A stretch of DNA of 64,000 nt from COE1 sp910588595 (GTDB lineage Bacteria; Bacillota; Clostridia; Lachnospirales; Lachnospiraceae), in the NCBI GenBank assembly GCA_948957135.1, contig CARDBT010000014.1, positions 1 through 64,000 of the forward strand, read 5' to 3'. The notes beneath the pieces are model-generated. The model was given only the letters and a program-made list of their open reading frames with translations, was not told the origin of the DNA and ran no database searches. How positions within the stretch are numbered: the first letter of the stretch is position 1; each line of letters begins with the position of its first letter. Both the position numbers and the translations under genes were made by a program. Below are positions 31,982 to 41,032 of the stretch, piece by piece.

Positions 31982-34198
31982 TCAATAATTCCAAATCTGC
32001 ATGGCAATGTTTAATATCGACAGTATCTGCACCGTGAGGGAAAGCATAATGATCTCAGTGCTCGTCCTCCCATTATCATGCGCATTTTTCTTCAGAAAAA
32101 ACGGAAGCACAATAAGCAGAGGCAGCATATAGCGCCCTTGAACTCCGCCTATTACCTTATCCTCTGGTTTTGAATAGCTCAAATACATTGCCAGAAACAC
32201 GCCGAAAAGGCTGGCTGCTACCATAAGGATTGACCAGAGCCTCCCCCTGAGACTCACAATGGCATTTCCCTGCCCATTATCCTTTCTATATGAAATATAC
32301 AACAGCATCAATATCATGATGCCTATATATGTCGGATTTCGCCAATCCCACAGATGTCCCAGCCCACATCCAGTCATCGCCAGCCAATACTCATCTGCAT
32401 ATACGATAAAGGATCCCATCAGGCTTTCAATGAGATTCAATGGATTTTCAATGGCGTATTCAAGGCTTGGCCACAAATACGGCTTATTATTCGCTATTTG
32501 ATATGTCGTATCCAATGACAAAGTTTTGCCTGCATTTTGTACCGCCTCGGCATTCGTGCTTATGACATCACTTCTTACCTGTGACATTGAGCCGATAGAA
32601 TATTTATAAATGAGCAGCAGCGATACCGCCGCCACTGATATCAGCATTATCTTGCAGCCCCTGCTTTTACGCTTCTCCTCACTTATACTCTGGTCCGGCA
32701 ACAGAAATACCAGTGCCGTAAACGGTGCGTACACCGGTTTTAACGGTGCAAAAATAAATATGACGACTGCAAGAACCAGTATCTGTCTTCTAGTCACCCG
32801 TCCTGTCTGTGTACACAGCTTCAATAAATATGCAATAAAAAGAAAGGCAAATGCCAATATCAGTGTGTCGTACGAACACGAAGACACGGTTTCCAAAAGC
32901 ATAGGTATCTGGCATATGGCAAAGAAGATCCACTTGCCATATGGGATCAATCTGATCGCCCAGTATACTATGAATACAAACACAAACAGGCTCATCAGCC
33001 TTGACATAAAGATCAGTCTGGCATAGTTGACATGCAATAATCTGCCCAGCGTGATCCCTGCAGCCTGGGGGATATACATCGTAACAGGCACTGCTGCCAC
33101 TCTTTGGCATTCAGAAGGAAGCATTTTTTCAGAGCGATCTTGATCCCCCCTGATCAATGACTTTATCATGTCAATTGTGTATGAATTGTTGGGACACAGC
33201 TCTCTGTAATTAATATCGCACTCCCGCATATAAATATAACCGTCCGCATCATTTATGGGTTGTCCCATGATCATATTCGACAGTCTGTACGCCTGCGCAA
33301 AATGAAATTCTTCATCAGGCATACTGTACGGGGGCAATACAACTGAGTATACACATCCAAAAATCAATGTTGACACTACAAAAAATAATTCCGCTTTGTC
33401 TATATTTTTGAACAACAAAAAAAGATATATTCCCGCCACAGCCAGAAAGGCAGCTACCACACCCACAAACATTGGATAATTTAGCGAATCCCGAAATACA
33501 AATCCAGCTCTAAAGTATATTGATATCAGTAATATATCAGCTGTTAATGACAGTGTGATGATCGTTCTCTTCCTATTTAAAAATAATCTTTCAAATCCCA
33601 ACAGATATAAAACTGCCACAAACACCCATACCAGCAGAATAATCTGCATCCTCTTATCAAGCCGTGTACTAAATGCCGTTTCTACAACAATCGGATCATA
33701 TAACTCCTCTCCATTTTTGATGGCATTTTCTCTTGCAGCGTCAGAACTATTCCCCGACTCAACAGAACCAATATACAATGTTCCTGTCATGTCATCCGAT
33801 GAGATCCTCAAAACATAATTTTGCTGCGGCTCAACATATTGCCGTACATCAAACCACGTTATGCTCTGTAACTGCAACGACCCAATATCGATCAATTCCT
33901 GCCAGATTAGTTCATTCTTTTTGTCAACAATAGATATATCTAGTTTTCCTGTACTGTCATATACCCGATCGACCACACAAATTCCCACACTGCGGATTTT
34001 GTCTACAGCAAAGGTCATTTCCTGTTCTAATGTATCTCCCTGTTGATATTCTATTGGCTTTATCGAATCAAATGATCTGATAAGATCATAACCAGTATCA
34101 AAGTACTTTTTAGAAAATACAAAAAACAGTCCAGCAACAAGAACTACTGCAGCCATTATAAACCGTATCACCCAAATAAATTCTTTTTTCTTATACAT
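31982..34198 (-). CDS. DUF2142 multi-pass membrane protein (GT-C-like)
   Basis: The 738-residue protein has one N-terminal helix, an extracytoplasmic domain of about 180 residues, then about ten hydrophobic segments. The motif PPYSMPDEEFHFAQAYRLSN (Asp-Glu near a membrane loop) matches DUF2142 proteins, which are thought to be polyprenyl-phosphate-sugar-dependent glycosyltransferases in surface glycan loci. It is the last gene of the glycan operon. ATG 34198 with GGAGG about ten bases upstream is chosen over a 21-codon longer frame. It probably adds a side-chain sugar outside the membrane; the acceptor is unknown. Confidence 0.75.
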   Translation of the reverse strand: MYKKKEFIWVIRFIMAAVVLVAGLFFVFSKKYFDTGYDLIRSFDSIKPIEYQQGDTLEQEMTFAVDKIRSVGICVVDRVYDSTGKLDISIVDKKNELIWQELIDIGSLQLQSITWFDVRQYVEPQQNYVLRISSDDMTGTLYIGSVESGNSSDAARENAIKNGEELYDPIVVETAFSTRLDKRMQIILLVWVFVAVLYLLGFERLFLNRKRTIITLSLTADILLISIYFRAGFVFRDSLNYPMFVGVVAAFLAVAGIYLFLLFKNIDKAELFFVVSTLIFGCVYSVVLPPYSMPDEEFHFAQAYRLSNMIMGQPINDADGYIYMRECDINYRELCPNNSYTIDMIKSLIRGDQDRSEKMLPSECQRVAAVPVTMYIPQAAGITLGRLLHVNYARLIFMSRLMSLFVFVFIVYWAIRLIPYGKWIFFAICQIPMLLETVSSCSYDTLILAFAFLFIAYLLKLCTQTGRVTRRQILVLAVVIFIFAPLKPVYAPFTALVFLLPDQSISEEKRKSRGCKIMLISVAAVSLLLIYKYSIGSMSQVRSDVISTNAEAVQNAGKTLSLDTTYQIANNKPYLWPSLEYAIENPLNLIESLMGSFIVYADEYWLAMTGCGLGHLWDWRNPTYIGIMILMLLYISYRKDNGQGNAIVSLRGRLWSILMVAASLFGVFLAMYLSYSKPEDKVIGGVQGRYMLPLLIVLPFFLKKNAHDNGRTSTEIIMLSLTVQILSILNIAMQIWNY

Positions 34199-34342
34199 AC
34201 ACAATAGTCCTCCGCAAACTTTTCCGTCTGTGCATAAAACTAATTTATCTTTAAACCGCACGCACTCAATACCGTAACTGTATAACAGTGCACACCAGAA
34301 AGCAGTACCCCGTCATCTGCATCAGCTAATGTTTGTTTAAAA

Positions 34343-35191
34343 CTAATTCTGCATCAATCTGATCAATTTCTGTATTATTGGAATAGACAGCAATCTTTCT
34401 TTCTCTATATAGTAAACACCTCTAATATCTTTTCTTTCCAGACACTGCCTAAGTAGCTTTCTCCTCCTCCTTGCTGATTCTGACTTTACCGCTCTGACAG
34501 AAGTCTCTCTTGTGTGATGATACACATAAAAATCCGCTACTGGCAGTTTCTCAATGATAGCTACATTGTGCTTTTTCATGAGAAGTGACAGAATGCTCTG
34601 ATCATGTCTATTCTCCTGAAATCCTTCATAATTATCCAGTCCGCATGTGTTAGGTGCGTCTGTGATAATCCTGTAATCCTGTGCATATTTAAGCCATTCC
34701 GCTATGATACTTTGCGTATTTTGCGTCTTCCTAAGCACAATGATACCTGCCCAGCACTGGTACTGATCTGTATATTCCTCCTTATCACAATCCATATATA
34801 CAAATGCATCACGTTTTGTCCAGTGCTTTTCCAAATACCTATAGCGCCTGCTCCCTATCATATCAATATTATTCTGCTGCATATACACAATAACAGGGTC
34901 AACACTTCCTCTATAATATCCTCCGGCACCATCCATATATATCAAAAAATCGCCATCCGCAATTCCATTTAATGCCTTGTTCACAAAATATGGTTTCCAC
35001 AGATAGCAGCCTTTTCTACGTTCTCCGCCTGCTTCTAATATCTTCCTGTTCCTATTCTGAAACTCATCATCCATATCTGCAATATTATAACACAGTATCT
35101 GATCAACTTTTCCATTTTTTAGAGCTGTGTCAAGCTGAAATTTCGCCGATGGCATATAAGCATCATCCGCACAAGCCATTGCATACACCAT
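34343..35191 (-). CDS. Putative glycosyltransferase, capsular/galactosyl type
   Basis: The 282-residue soluble protein has the pattern of small GT-A-like enzymes: YLWKPYFVNKALNGI, then DGDFLIYMDGAGGYY, where D-x-D-like acidic residues would hold a metal and nucleotide sugar, and NRHDQSILSLLMKKHNV near the end. I cannot name the sugar. GGAGGTGTGGTGAA precedes ATG 35191. It lies after the acyltransferase remnant. Composition is AT-rich like its neighbours. Confidence 0.65.
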   Translation of the reverse strand: MVYAMACADDAYMPSAKFQLDTALKNGKVDQILCYNIADMDDEFQNRNRKILEAGGERRKGCYLWKPYFVNKALNGIADGDFLIYMDGAGGYYRGSVDPVIVYMQQNNIDMIGSRRYRYLEKHWTKRDAFVYMDCDKEEYTDQYQCWAGIIVLRKTQNTQSIIAEWLKYAQDYRIITDAPNTCGLDNYEGFQENRHDQSILSLLMKKHNVAIIEKLPVADFYVYHHTRETSVRAVKSESARRRRKLLRQCLERKDIRGVYYIEKERLLSIPIIQKLIRLMQN

Positions 35192-35288
35192 TTCACCACA
35201 CCTCCATCATTTTCTTATTATGAATCATAAATCTTAGACGAATACATTATTTGATTAACAATTTTTAGAATACTGCCACCCTATATTC

Positions 35289-35616
35289 TCATAGTACTCT
35301 AATGAATTTCTTTTCTATCAATTCCTCTGATATGATCGCAATCCCTAATGCTGTCAATACCCAAAAGCAATATCCTGCTATCTGCAGCCAAATGTTTTTA
35401 TCTCATTACATGCATATGTTTTGATATAATTTAATATAATAATATGGGATAAATAAATTCCATAACTATGCCTTCCTATCAAAACCAAAAACTGATTCTC
35501 AAATATGACAAAATAACCTTTATTTAATATCAGCGGCAAAATACTTGCTGCCACAAAGAAAGTATCAGCTATCTTGGAGAATCAATACATTGCCTGTTGC
35601 AATTCATTTTATTCAC
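35289..35616 (-). pseudogene. Remnant of an acyltransferase-3 (OafA-like) gene
   Basis: In the 426-bp gap after the ABC transporter gene I find GTG at 35616 with GGAGG upstream, soon followed by a stop. A frame downstream then reads ADTFFVAASILPLILNKG and FLVLIGRHSYGIYLSHIIIL, the typical last membrane helices of acyltransferase-3 proteins. A shift near 35395 moves to another frame ending AIISEELIEKKFIRVL and a stop at 35289. So the N-terminal start and the C-terminus survive, with a large internal deletion and a one-base frameshift. Confidence 0.7.
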
Positions 35617-35617
35617 G

Positions 35618-37363
35618 CTACAACACCTCCTGTTTCATCCGCTCCACGAATCCTCCTTTTCCGACTTCATATATTTTATCGCATTTTCTGATCGTACTTA
35701 ATCTGTGCGCTATGACGATCAGCGTCCTCGTTCCATGCAGACCGTCTATCGCCTCCATCACTTCTTTCTCGGTCTCATTGTCAAGTGCCGAAGTGGCCTC
35801 ATCAAGTATCAGTACATTAGGATTGCGGTAAAGTGCCCTCGCTATGCCAATCCGCTGTCTCTGCCCGCCGGAAAGTTTGACTCCCCTGTCACCGATCATG
35901 GCGTCAAGACCGTCTGGCAGGGAGTGCACAAATTGATCGAGCTGTGCCTCCCGCAAGGCTTTCTCTATTGCAGCATTGTCAATCTCAGCCTCCTGGATAC
36001 CAAAGGCAATGTTTGCACGGATACTGTCATCCATCAGATAGATCGACTGTGGAATATATCCGACATCTTCATGCCAAGATGCCATACATCTGTTTATATC
36101 AACCCCATCAATCGTGAGTGTACCTTCCTGTGGCTTGAGAATTCCAAGTATCAGATCGGCAGCTGTTGTCTTACCTGCTCCCGACTCCCCGATAAATGCC
36201 ACAGATGTGTTTTTCTTGATCGCAAGACTGGCATTTTTTAATATCCACTTATCTGACTTCGGGTAATGAAAGGACACATGATCAAGACGAATCACATCGT
36301 TGAAAGAAACTTTTAGTGTATCCTCCTGATCTGCCATCCTCTGCTCCATAAGCTGTTCAATCTCCTTCAAATCGCTGTAAACAGAATCGATCGCGGGTTT
36401 GTTGAACATCATCCCGCTGATGTAACCTGTAATCTTGTTAAACGAAGGAAGCATACGGAAAGCTGCAACTGCAAACACAGACAGAGTTGTGACAAATGAG
36501 GTGATATCACTCTTGACCACGACAATCTTTATGATCATTGCTATCATCAAACTGCATATACACACAGTCTCCATAACCGGTCTTGGAAGATACGTGAGTA
36601 TAGACTGCTGCCTTTGTATTCTCACACAATCCTTGAAATTTTTGTCATAATTGGATGCAAAAAAACTTTCTTTATTTGATACCTTAATCTCCTTAATCCC
36701 TGAAAAAGCCTGAAAAAGCCATTTTGTAACCAGAACATTTGCCTGTCTGCTCTCCTCTCCAATTTTTACAAGCACTTTTCTGAAAAAGATAGTAAAAATA
36801 ACAATAAATAAAAACAATAGAGAGGCAACTGCCAATGTAGACACCCAGTCCTGAACAAAAAGATATACGACCAGCACTGTACTTACACTAAACTCCGCAA
36901 GAAACTGCAGAGCGTTTAGCACCACGGTAAAAAAGCCATTGACATCATTCGTGATATTCCTTTGAAATTCTGCAACATTTTTAGACACATGAAAAAGATA
37001 GTCCTGCTGCATATAACTCCTCATCATCCTCACAGACATCCGCTGCTGATTGTTAAAGACAAACCGATACTGCAGGCTGTACATCACCGTCACATAGATA
37101 TTCTTGAATATATAGATCGCGATCAAAACGATCGCCAAAAACACAATCATTTGATTCACATCTGTAATACCTGTATACTTGCCGATTAACACAAAATACC
37201 ATTTATCATTAATAGTTTCCGGCTGCATTGCCACATTGATCAGCGGCATGACCGCTGATACACCCAACAGTTCCACAAATGCACCGATCAGTATGATGAC
37301 AAGCAGTATACTTAAGTTGATTTTCTGTTTTATGTCTAAAACGTAATTGATCTTTTTAAACAT
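35618..37363 (-). CDS. ABC transporter, lipid-linked oligosaccharide flippase type (PglK-like), copy A
   Basis: A 581-residue half-transporter: six membrane helices (about 1-320) and an ATPase domain with Walker A GESGAGKTT, signature LSGGQRQR, Walker B VLILDEATSALD and the AHRLSTIRKCD His loop. Proteins of this kind homodimerise and flip lipid-linked glycans or lipids outward. It lies within the glycan locus and is similar to a second copy at 58.3-60.0 kb. ATG 37363, with GAGAGG upstream, is preferred to a start nine codons earlier. A GGAGG at its 3' end served the now-broken acyltransferase gene. Confidence 0.88.
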   Translation of the reverse strand: MFKKINYVLDIKQKINLSILLVIILIGAFVELLGVSAVMPLINVAMQPETINDKWYFVLIGKYTGITDVNQMIVFLAIVLIAIYIFKNIYVTVMYSLQYRFVFNNQQRMSVRMMRSYMQQDYLFHVSKNVAEFQRNITNDVNGFFTVVLNALQFLAEFSVSTVLVVYLFVQDWVSTLAVASLLFLFIVIFTIFFRKVLVKIGEESRQANVLVTKWLFQAFSGIKEIKVSNKESFFASNYDKNFKDCVRIQRQQSILTYLPRPVMETVCICSLMIAMIIKIVVVKSDITSFVTTLSVFAVAAFRMLPSFNKITGYISGMMFNKPAIDSVYSDLKEIEQLMEQRMADQEDTLKVSFNDVIRLDHVSFHYPKSDKWILKNASLAIKKNTSVAFIGESGAGKTTAADLILGILKPQEGTLTIDGVDINRCMASWHEDVGYIPQSIYLMDDSIRANIAFGIQEAEIDNAAIEKALREAQLDQFVHSLPDGLDAMIGDRGVKLSGGQRQRIGIARALYRNPNVLILDEATSALDNETEKEVMEAIDGLHGTRTLIVIAHRLSTIRKCDKIYEVGKGGFVERMKQEVL

Positions 37364-37392
37364 CCTATTAATCCTCTCTATGGAGAACACAC

Positions 37393-39072
37393 CTAATCCG
37401 GCTTATAAAACTGTGAGATCTCCGCTGCTGTCCTTGGCTTTTTTCTCATATACGCATCATAATCCTTGAAGTAGTGCCCCATATCCCATGCCTGAAATCC
37501 CTTTTTGTGCAGATCACAGGCAAGAACCTTTGCTGTCGGTCCAAGGACAATGCACACCAACCGCTTTTTGCTTGTTTTCAGGACATCACGCAGCAGGCCA
37601 TCGTACGCTGCATAGGCATTCATGCTGGGAGCTGTCACAAACTCCACGGACCTGCAAACATCATATGCCTTGTGCTCAAGCCTGTCAAAAACTCCCTCGC
37701 CGCACACGATTGTCACATGCCTGTCTTTTAATAGTTTCTGCATCCTTCTGTAGTACTTCTTAAAATCGTATCTCTCATATGTCTGGTACACCTGCGTGAT
37801 ACAGGTGTCCATATAGACCATGTCCTTACTACAGTTCCTACACAGAAATCTCCGCTGTTGGGCAAGCGCCCTTGCAAACTTTGCCGTGAAATCGTTCAAG
37901 TGTTTTACAGGATGCATATAATAGTATGGCAAGCCGATCCTGAGTCCGTCAATATTTGTCTTTAAAAGCTTTCTGAGACGTTTTGCCAGCCGGGGATCAT
38001 ACGCTTGAAAGGGAATGGAGTGTCCCTGCATGATCGAGATCTCCCCGTCACCATATCGCAGAAAGCTGATCTTCTCATTTTCGAGCAGCGTGAGCGTCTC
38101 TTCCGTGTCCAAAATATTGAGTGCATCTGCGTATCTTCCCTTCTCGTACTTTCTGCGCTCAATATGCCTGTCTATCCGTTTCGGAAGCTTCATAAGCTTC
38201 CCTGCAAATTCCTTTACCTTCTTTTTTCCCAGGCATTTCTGCGAATAACCTTTTGCGCTCTTTCTCAACACAAAATATTCCGCTCCCACATGAATCATAC
38301 TGTTGTCCATAGACGCGATCTTATCGATATCAAGCGTGTTATCCTCATCATTGTAGAGTCTGTCCAACGAGTCGATATCCGTGGGCATACTGTCATCAAA
38401 ACCGTTTTGGTGCGTCTCCTGTACTCTGTTGACCGTTATGACGACCGCACATCCTGACTGTCTGTTTGATGCCATATGAGGACGCGTAATGCGCATCTGT
38501 CTGTTGTCCGGTGTTATCATCGCCTCATAATAATTGGGATTCTTGATAGCATTTTCTTCCTCCATTGTCATCCGGACCACATCAGCCTTGCGGTACAAAG
38601 TACAGTCGAGCTCCCATGGATAATTGTAATGCTGATACACACAGTCCCATTTCCACTCCAGTACCGTATCGTCTGACGACAGATTTTCCGGCATGGGTCT
38701 TATGTTTCCACCGAGGCGCATGCTGTAACCAAAGACCTGGTCATTTGTCCGCAAGTATTCACTTGCCTTTTTCAGACTAAATGACCTGGTGAACACAACA
38801 TCATCGCAGCCAAACATGATATATCCGCCTGCGTCTGCTATGATCTGCTTCAGATCTGTCTCGAACTTATTTTCTTTTATCCATTTTACCCGTGGAAAAT
38901 TCTGTATCAGCTTTTCATATCTGATATTCTCCGTCTCACAGTAGAGCACAGTGACCATTTCCTGCACTGCGTCTGAGAACTTTAACAGACTTTCAAGATA
39001 CGCGTGCATCTGCATGGGGCGATCTTTTGAAAATACGATGATCGATATTTGATTTTGCCTCTCTATATCCAT
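37393..39072 (-). CDS. Two-domain glycosyltransferase: GT-A-like N-terminus plus GT-D (DUF1792) C-terminus
   Basis: The 559-residue protein appears to fuse two transferases. Residues 1-270 begin ISIIVFSKDRPMQMHAYLESL and contain GGYIMFGCDDVVF, a GT-A-like nucleotide-sugar fold. Residues about 320-559 carry FLRYGDGEISIMQG (R-x-G-D-G-E near 337), the hallmark of the GT-D/DUF1792 fold known from streptococcal serine-rich-repeat protein glycosylation. Both halves would act in the cytoplasm on a growing glycan. Its ATG overlaps the stop of the toxin-like gene upstream by one base, so translation is coupled to that cassette. Confidence 0.78.
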   Translation of the reverse strand: MDIERQNQISIIVFSKDRPMQMHAYLESLLKFSDAVQEMVTVLYCETENIRYEKLIQNFPRVKWIKENKFETDLKQIIADAGGYIMFGCDDVVFTRSFSLKKASEYLRTNDQVFGYSMRLGGNIRPMPENLSSDDTVLEWKWDCVYQHYNYPWELDCTLYRKADVVRMTMEEENAIKNPNYYEAMITPDNRQMRITRPHMASNRQSGCAVVITVNRVQETHQNGFDDSMPTDIDSLDRLYNDEDNTLDIDKIASMDNSMIHVGAEYFVLRKSAKGYSQKCLGKKKVKEFAGKLMKLPKRIDRHIERRKYEKGRYADALNILDTEETLTLLENEKISFLRYGDGEISIMQGHSIPFQAYDPRLAKRLRKLLKTNIDGLRIGLPYYYMHPVKHLNDFTAKFARALAQQRRFLCRNCSKDMVYMDTCITQVYQTYERYDFKKYYRRMQKLLKDRHVTIVCGEGVFDRLEHKAYDVCRSVEFVTAPSMNAYAAYDGLLRDVLKTSKKRLVCIVLGPTAKVLACDLHKKGFQAWDMGHYFKDYDAYMRKKPRTAAEISQFYKPD

Positions 39073-39953
39073 TACTCTTTTATCCTTTCAGCCAGTTTGA
39101 TCTCGTTTGAGGGCGTTTTCTCTGTCTTCTTGATAAATCCATTCAGAAAAACCAATTCTCTCCCCCATTGAAACAATACTCTCAGTTCCCTTCCACCGCT
39201 GACACTTAGACGGTATTCACAGATATCGTCCTTTATACTGTCCCACCAGTGGGTTTTGTGTCCATTAGACTTATCATTGATCAATGTCTGAATATTTTCC
39301 AGAAACTTCAGGAGATCCTGTTCGTTTAGTCCACTGTTCAGCAGAGCATTTTCTGTATGACGATCTGTACATCGTACAGCCTTGTTCAAGTCATAGTGCT
39401 CAATGGCATAACGTATATTTTTCATATCGTCCTTAACATACTCACGCATAAAAGTATTTACATTGGCTATATTGGCTATCTCAACCGGCTTTTTATTCCG
39501 GCAACACGCTATCAACTCTTCTGCCCTGTTATCCTCCTGTATGGACAGCAGCGGACACTTTCGTTCAATCGCTTCCGTAAAACAGTTAGGCTCTAACGGT
39601 TCATCAGAATACCGTTTAACCAAAACCTGTTTAGCCGGATACTGATAATCGGTATCTGATCTTGACTGTATCTCATCTGCTTCATCCCAATAAGGATCGT
39701 GATAGGCCATCTGGATAATCTTCCCTTTCAGCAGTGTCGCTGCGGGTCTGTTAAAAGCTTCCTTTAAATATTTGTCCACTGTAACGTCTTCTGTAATTTT
39801 GCGGCTATATGTATCTTGTTTTTTCAATAAAGGTATTTTCTGGTCTATAATAAAATCGAGCAGCTTGTTGAGATATGTTAAAAAATAGTCCTCAAAATCG
39901 TCTATATCTGCAAACTGTCCATACAAAGACAGATCATTTAGTATTAGCTTCAT
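39072..39953 (-). CDS. Protein with RelE/HigB-like C-terminal domain, third gene of a DUF262-ATPase cassette
   Basis: A 293-residue protein I do not recognise as a whole. Residues about 225-293 (ICEYRLSVSGGRELRVLFQW, VFLNGFIKKTEKTPSNEI) resemble RelE/HigB/Gp49-type toxins, which end with a Lys/Thr-rich strand of just this sort. The first ~200 residues have no clear motif. It starts six bases after the ATPase stop, with the ribosome site inside that gene. An antitoxin is not visible. Possible roles are an mRNA-cleaving effector held in check by the ATPase/DUF262 pair, or a regulator; both are inference. Confidence 0.6.
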   Translation of the reverse strand: MKLILNDLSLYGQFADIDDFEDYFLTYLNKLLDFIIDQKIPLLKKQDTYSRKITEDVTVDKYLKEAFNRPAATLLKGKIIQMAYHDPYWDEADEIQSRSDTDYQYPAKQVLVKRYSDEPLEPNCFTEAIERKCPLLSIQEDNRAEELIACCRNKKPVEIANIANVNTFMREYVKDDMKNIRYAIEHYDLNKAVRCTDRHTENALLNSGLNEQDLLKFLENIQTLINDKSNGHKTHWWDSIKDDICEYRLSVSGGRELRVLFQWGRELVFLNGFIKKTEKTPSNEIKLAERIKE

Positions 39954-39958
39954 TCCAT

Positions 39959-41029
39959 CTATAATCCTATCATTTTATTTAAATCCAGATCAAACTGGTC
40001 AAACAAATCTTTTCTCTGGTTTTCTATCCTTCCTCTTTTTCCAATCTTCACCCTGATCGCTTCGGCCAGATGCTGTTCATTTAAATACACAAACTGAATG
40101 TTGAGCCGTTCCTCCTGCATATTTCCGGTTGCCATCCCTACACGGAATCCATTAAAGATGTGATCGCTGTGTGTTTCCACAAAAATCTGCCTGTCTCCTC
40201 CAGCAATAAAATACAAAAACTCACACACTTTTGCCTGCGCAGATGGATGGAGGTGAATCTCGGGATTCTCGATAATGATCACTCCACGCTCAGGCGCGGA
40301 CAGACACATGACCAGTATCGGAATCAGATAACTGATCCCTGCACCGATATTTCCCGGTCTTATATTTTCCATGTCGTTCATTTGATAGGATACTTTGATC
40401 AAGTCCATTCCACTGATACTTTCTGTCATGATTGTAGAATCCATGATATAGGAAAGCCACCAGTTCATCTGACCAAGCAGTGTAAAATCGGTCTTTCCCT
40501 TACACATTTCCGGTTCAACGATATCCCTTCCGTGTTGATTCAGATAAGACATTGCGTACTCGCCATCAATACCAATCACATCATCCAATGTCATATTTTT
40601 CTGGTATGCCCTGCGTGGACCAATTCTGTGACAGGATAAATACTGGAGTCCTCTTTTTTTGATATTGAAACACTTTTTCCACTCTTCAAATTCCTGTTCC
40701 GATCCGCTCTCTGTATGAACTAAATAAGTTTCATTATCACTAGACAATACCATCTTTGTTTCAATGAAACTTTTGTTATTGTTTTCTATGACCACTTTTA
40801 GTTCTTTCTCCGCACTGTAAATACACTTGGCATCCTCAAAATTGCCAAATTCCACCAGTTTACCATTTATTCCTTCGACAGTTTCCAGATTTTGTCCCAC
40901 CAGAAGGAGCGCCTGTTGTATTGTCGACTTTCCAGATGAATTTGTTCCAATCAGTACATTCAAATTCCTGCACTCCATCTGCATGTTTTTTATGCATTTT
41001 AAGTTATTGATCTCCAGGCTGCAGATCAT
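39959..41029 (-). CDS. AAA ATPase of DUF3696 type, no TOPRIM domain
   Basis: A 356-residue SMC/ABC-like ATPase: Walker A GTNSSGKST (28-36), a signature-like region in the middle, Walker B GVIIIENPEIHLHP (Glu254 onward) and the D-loop/His segment FVETHSDHIFNGFRVG. It ends FDQFDLDLNKMIGL, typical of DUF3696. Unlike OLD nucleases it lacks a TOPRIM domain, so nuclease or effector activity must come from partners. ATG 41029 is preceded by GGGAGGTGAC, which includes the stop of the DUF262 gene. Related ATPases are common in phage-defence loci, and this one has no obvious glycan role. Confidence 0.8.
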   Translation of the reverse strand: MICSLEINNLKCIKNMQMECRNLNVLIGTNSSGKSTIQQALLLVGQNLETVEGINGKLVEFGNFEDAKCIYSAEKELKVVIENNNKSFIETKMVLSSDNETYLVHTESGSEQEFEEWKKCFNIKKRGLQYLSCHRIGPRRAYQKNMTLDDVIGIDGEYAMSYLNQHGRDIVEPEMCKGKTDFTLLGQMNWWLSYIMDSTIMTESISGMDLIKVSYQMNDMENIRPGNIGAGISYLIPILVMCLSAPERGVIIIENPEIHLHPSAQAKVCEFLYFIAGGDRQIFVETHSDHIFNGFRVGMATGNMQEERLNIQFVYLNEQHLAEAIRVKIGKRGRIENQRKDLFDQFDLDLNKMIGL

Positions 41030-41032
41030 ATG

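Noticed and set aside
39959..41029. OLD-family nuclease or Septu/Gabija ATPase
   Set aside because: The protein ends after a DUF3696-type tail at residue 356 and has no TOPRIM domain; no HNH or UvrD-like partner is adjacent.
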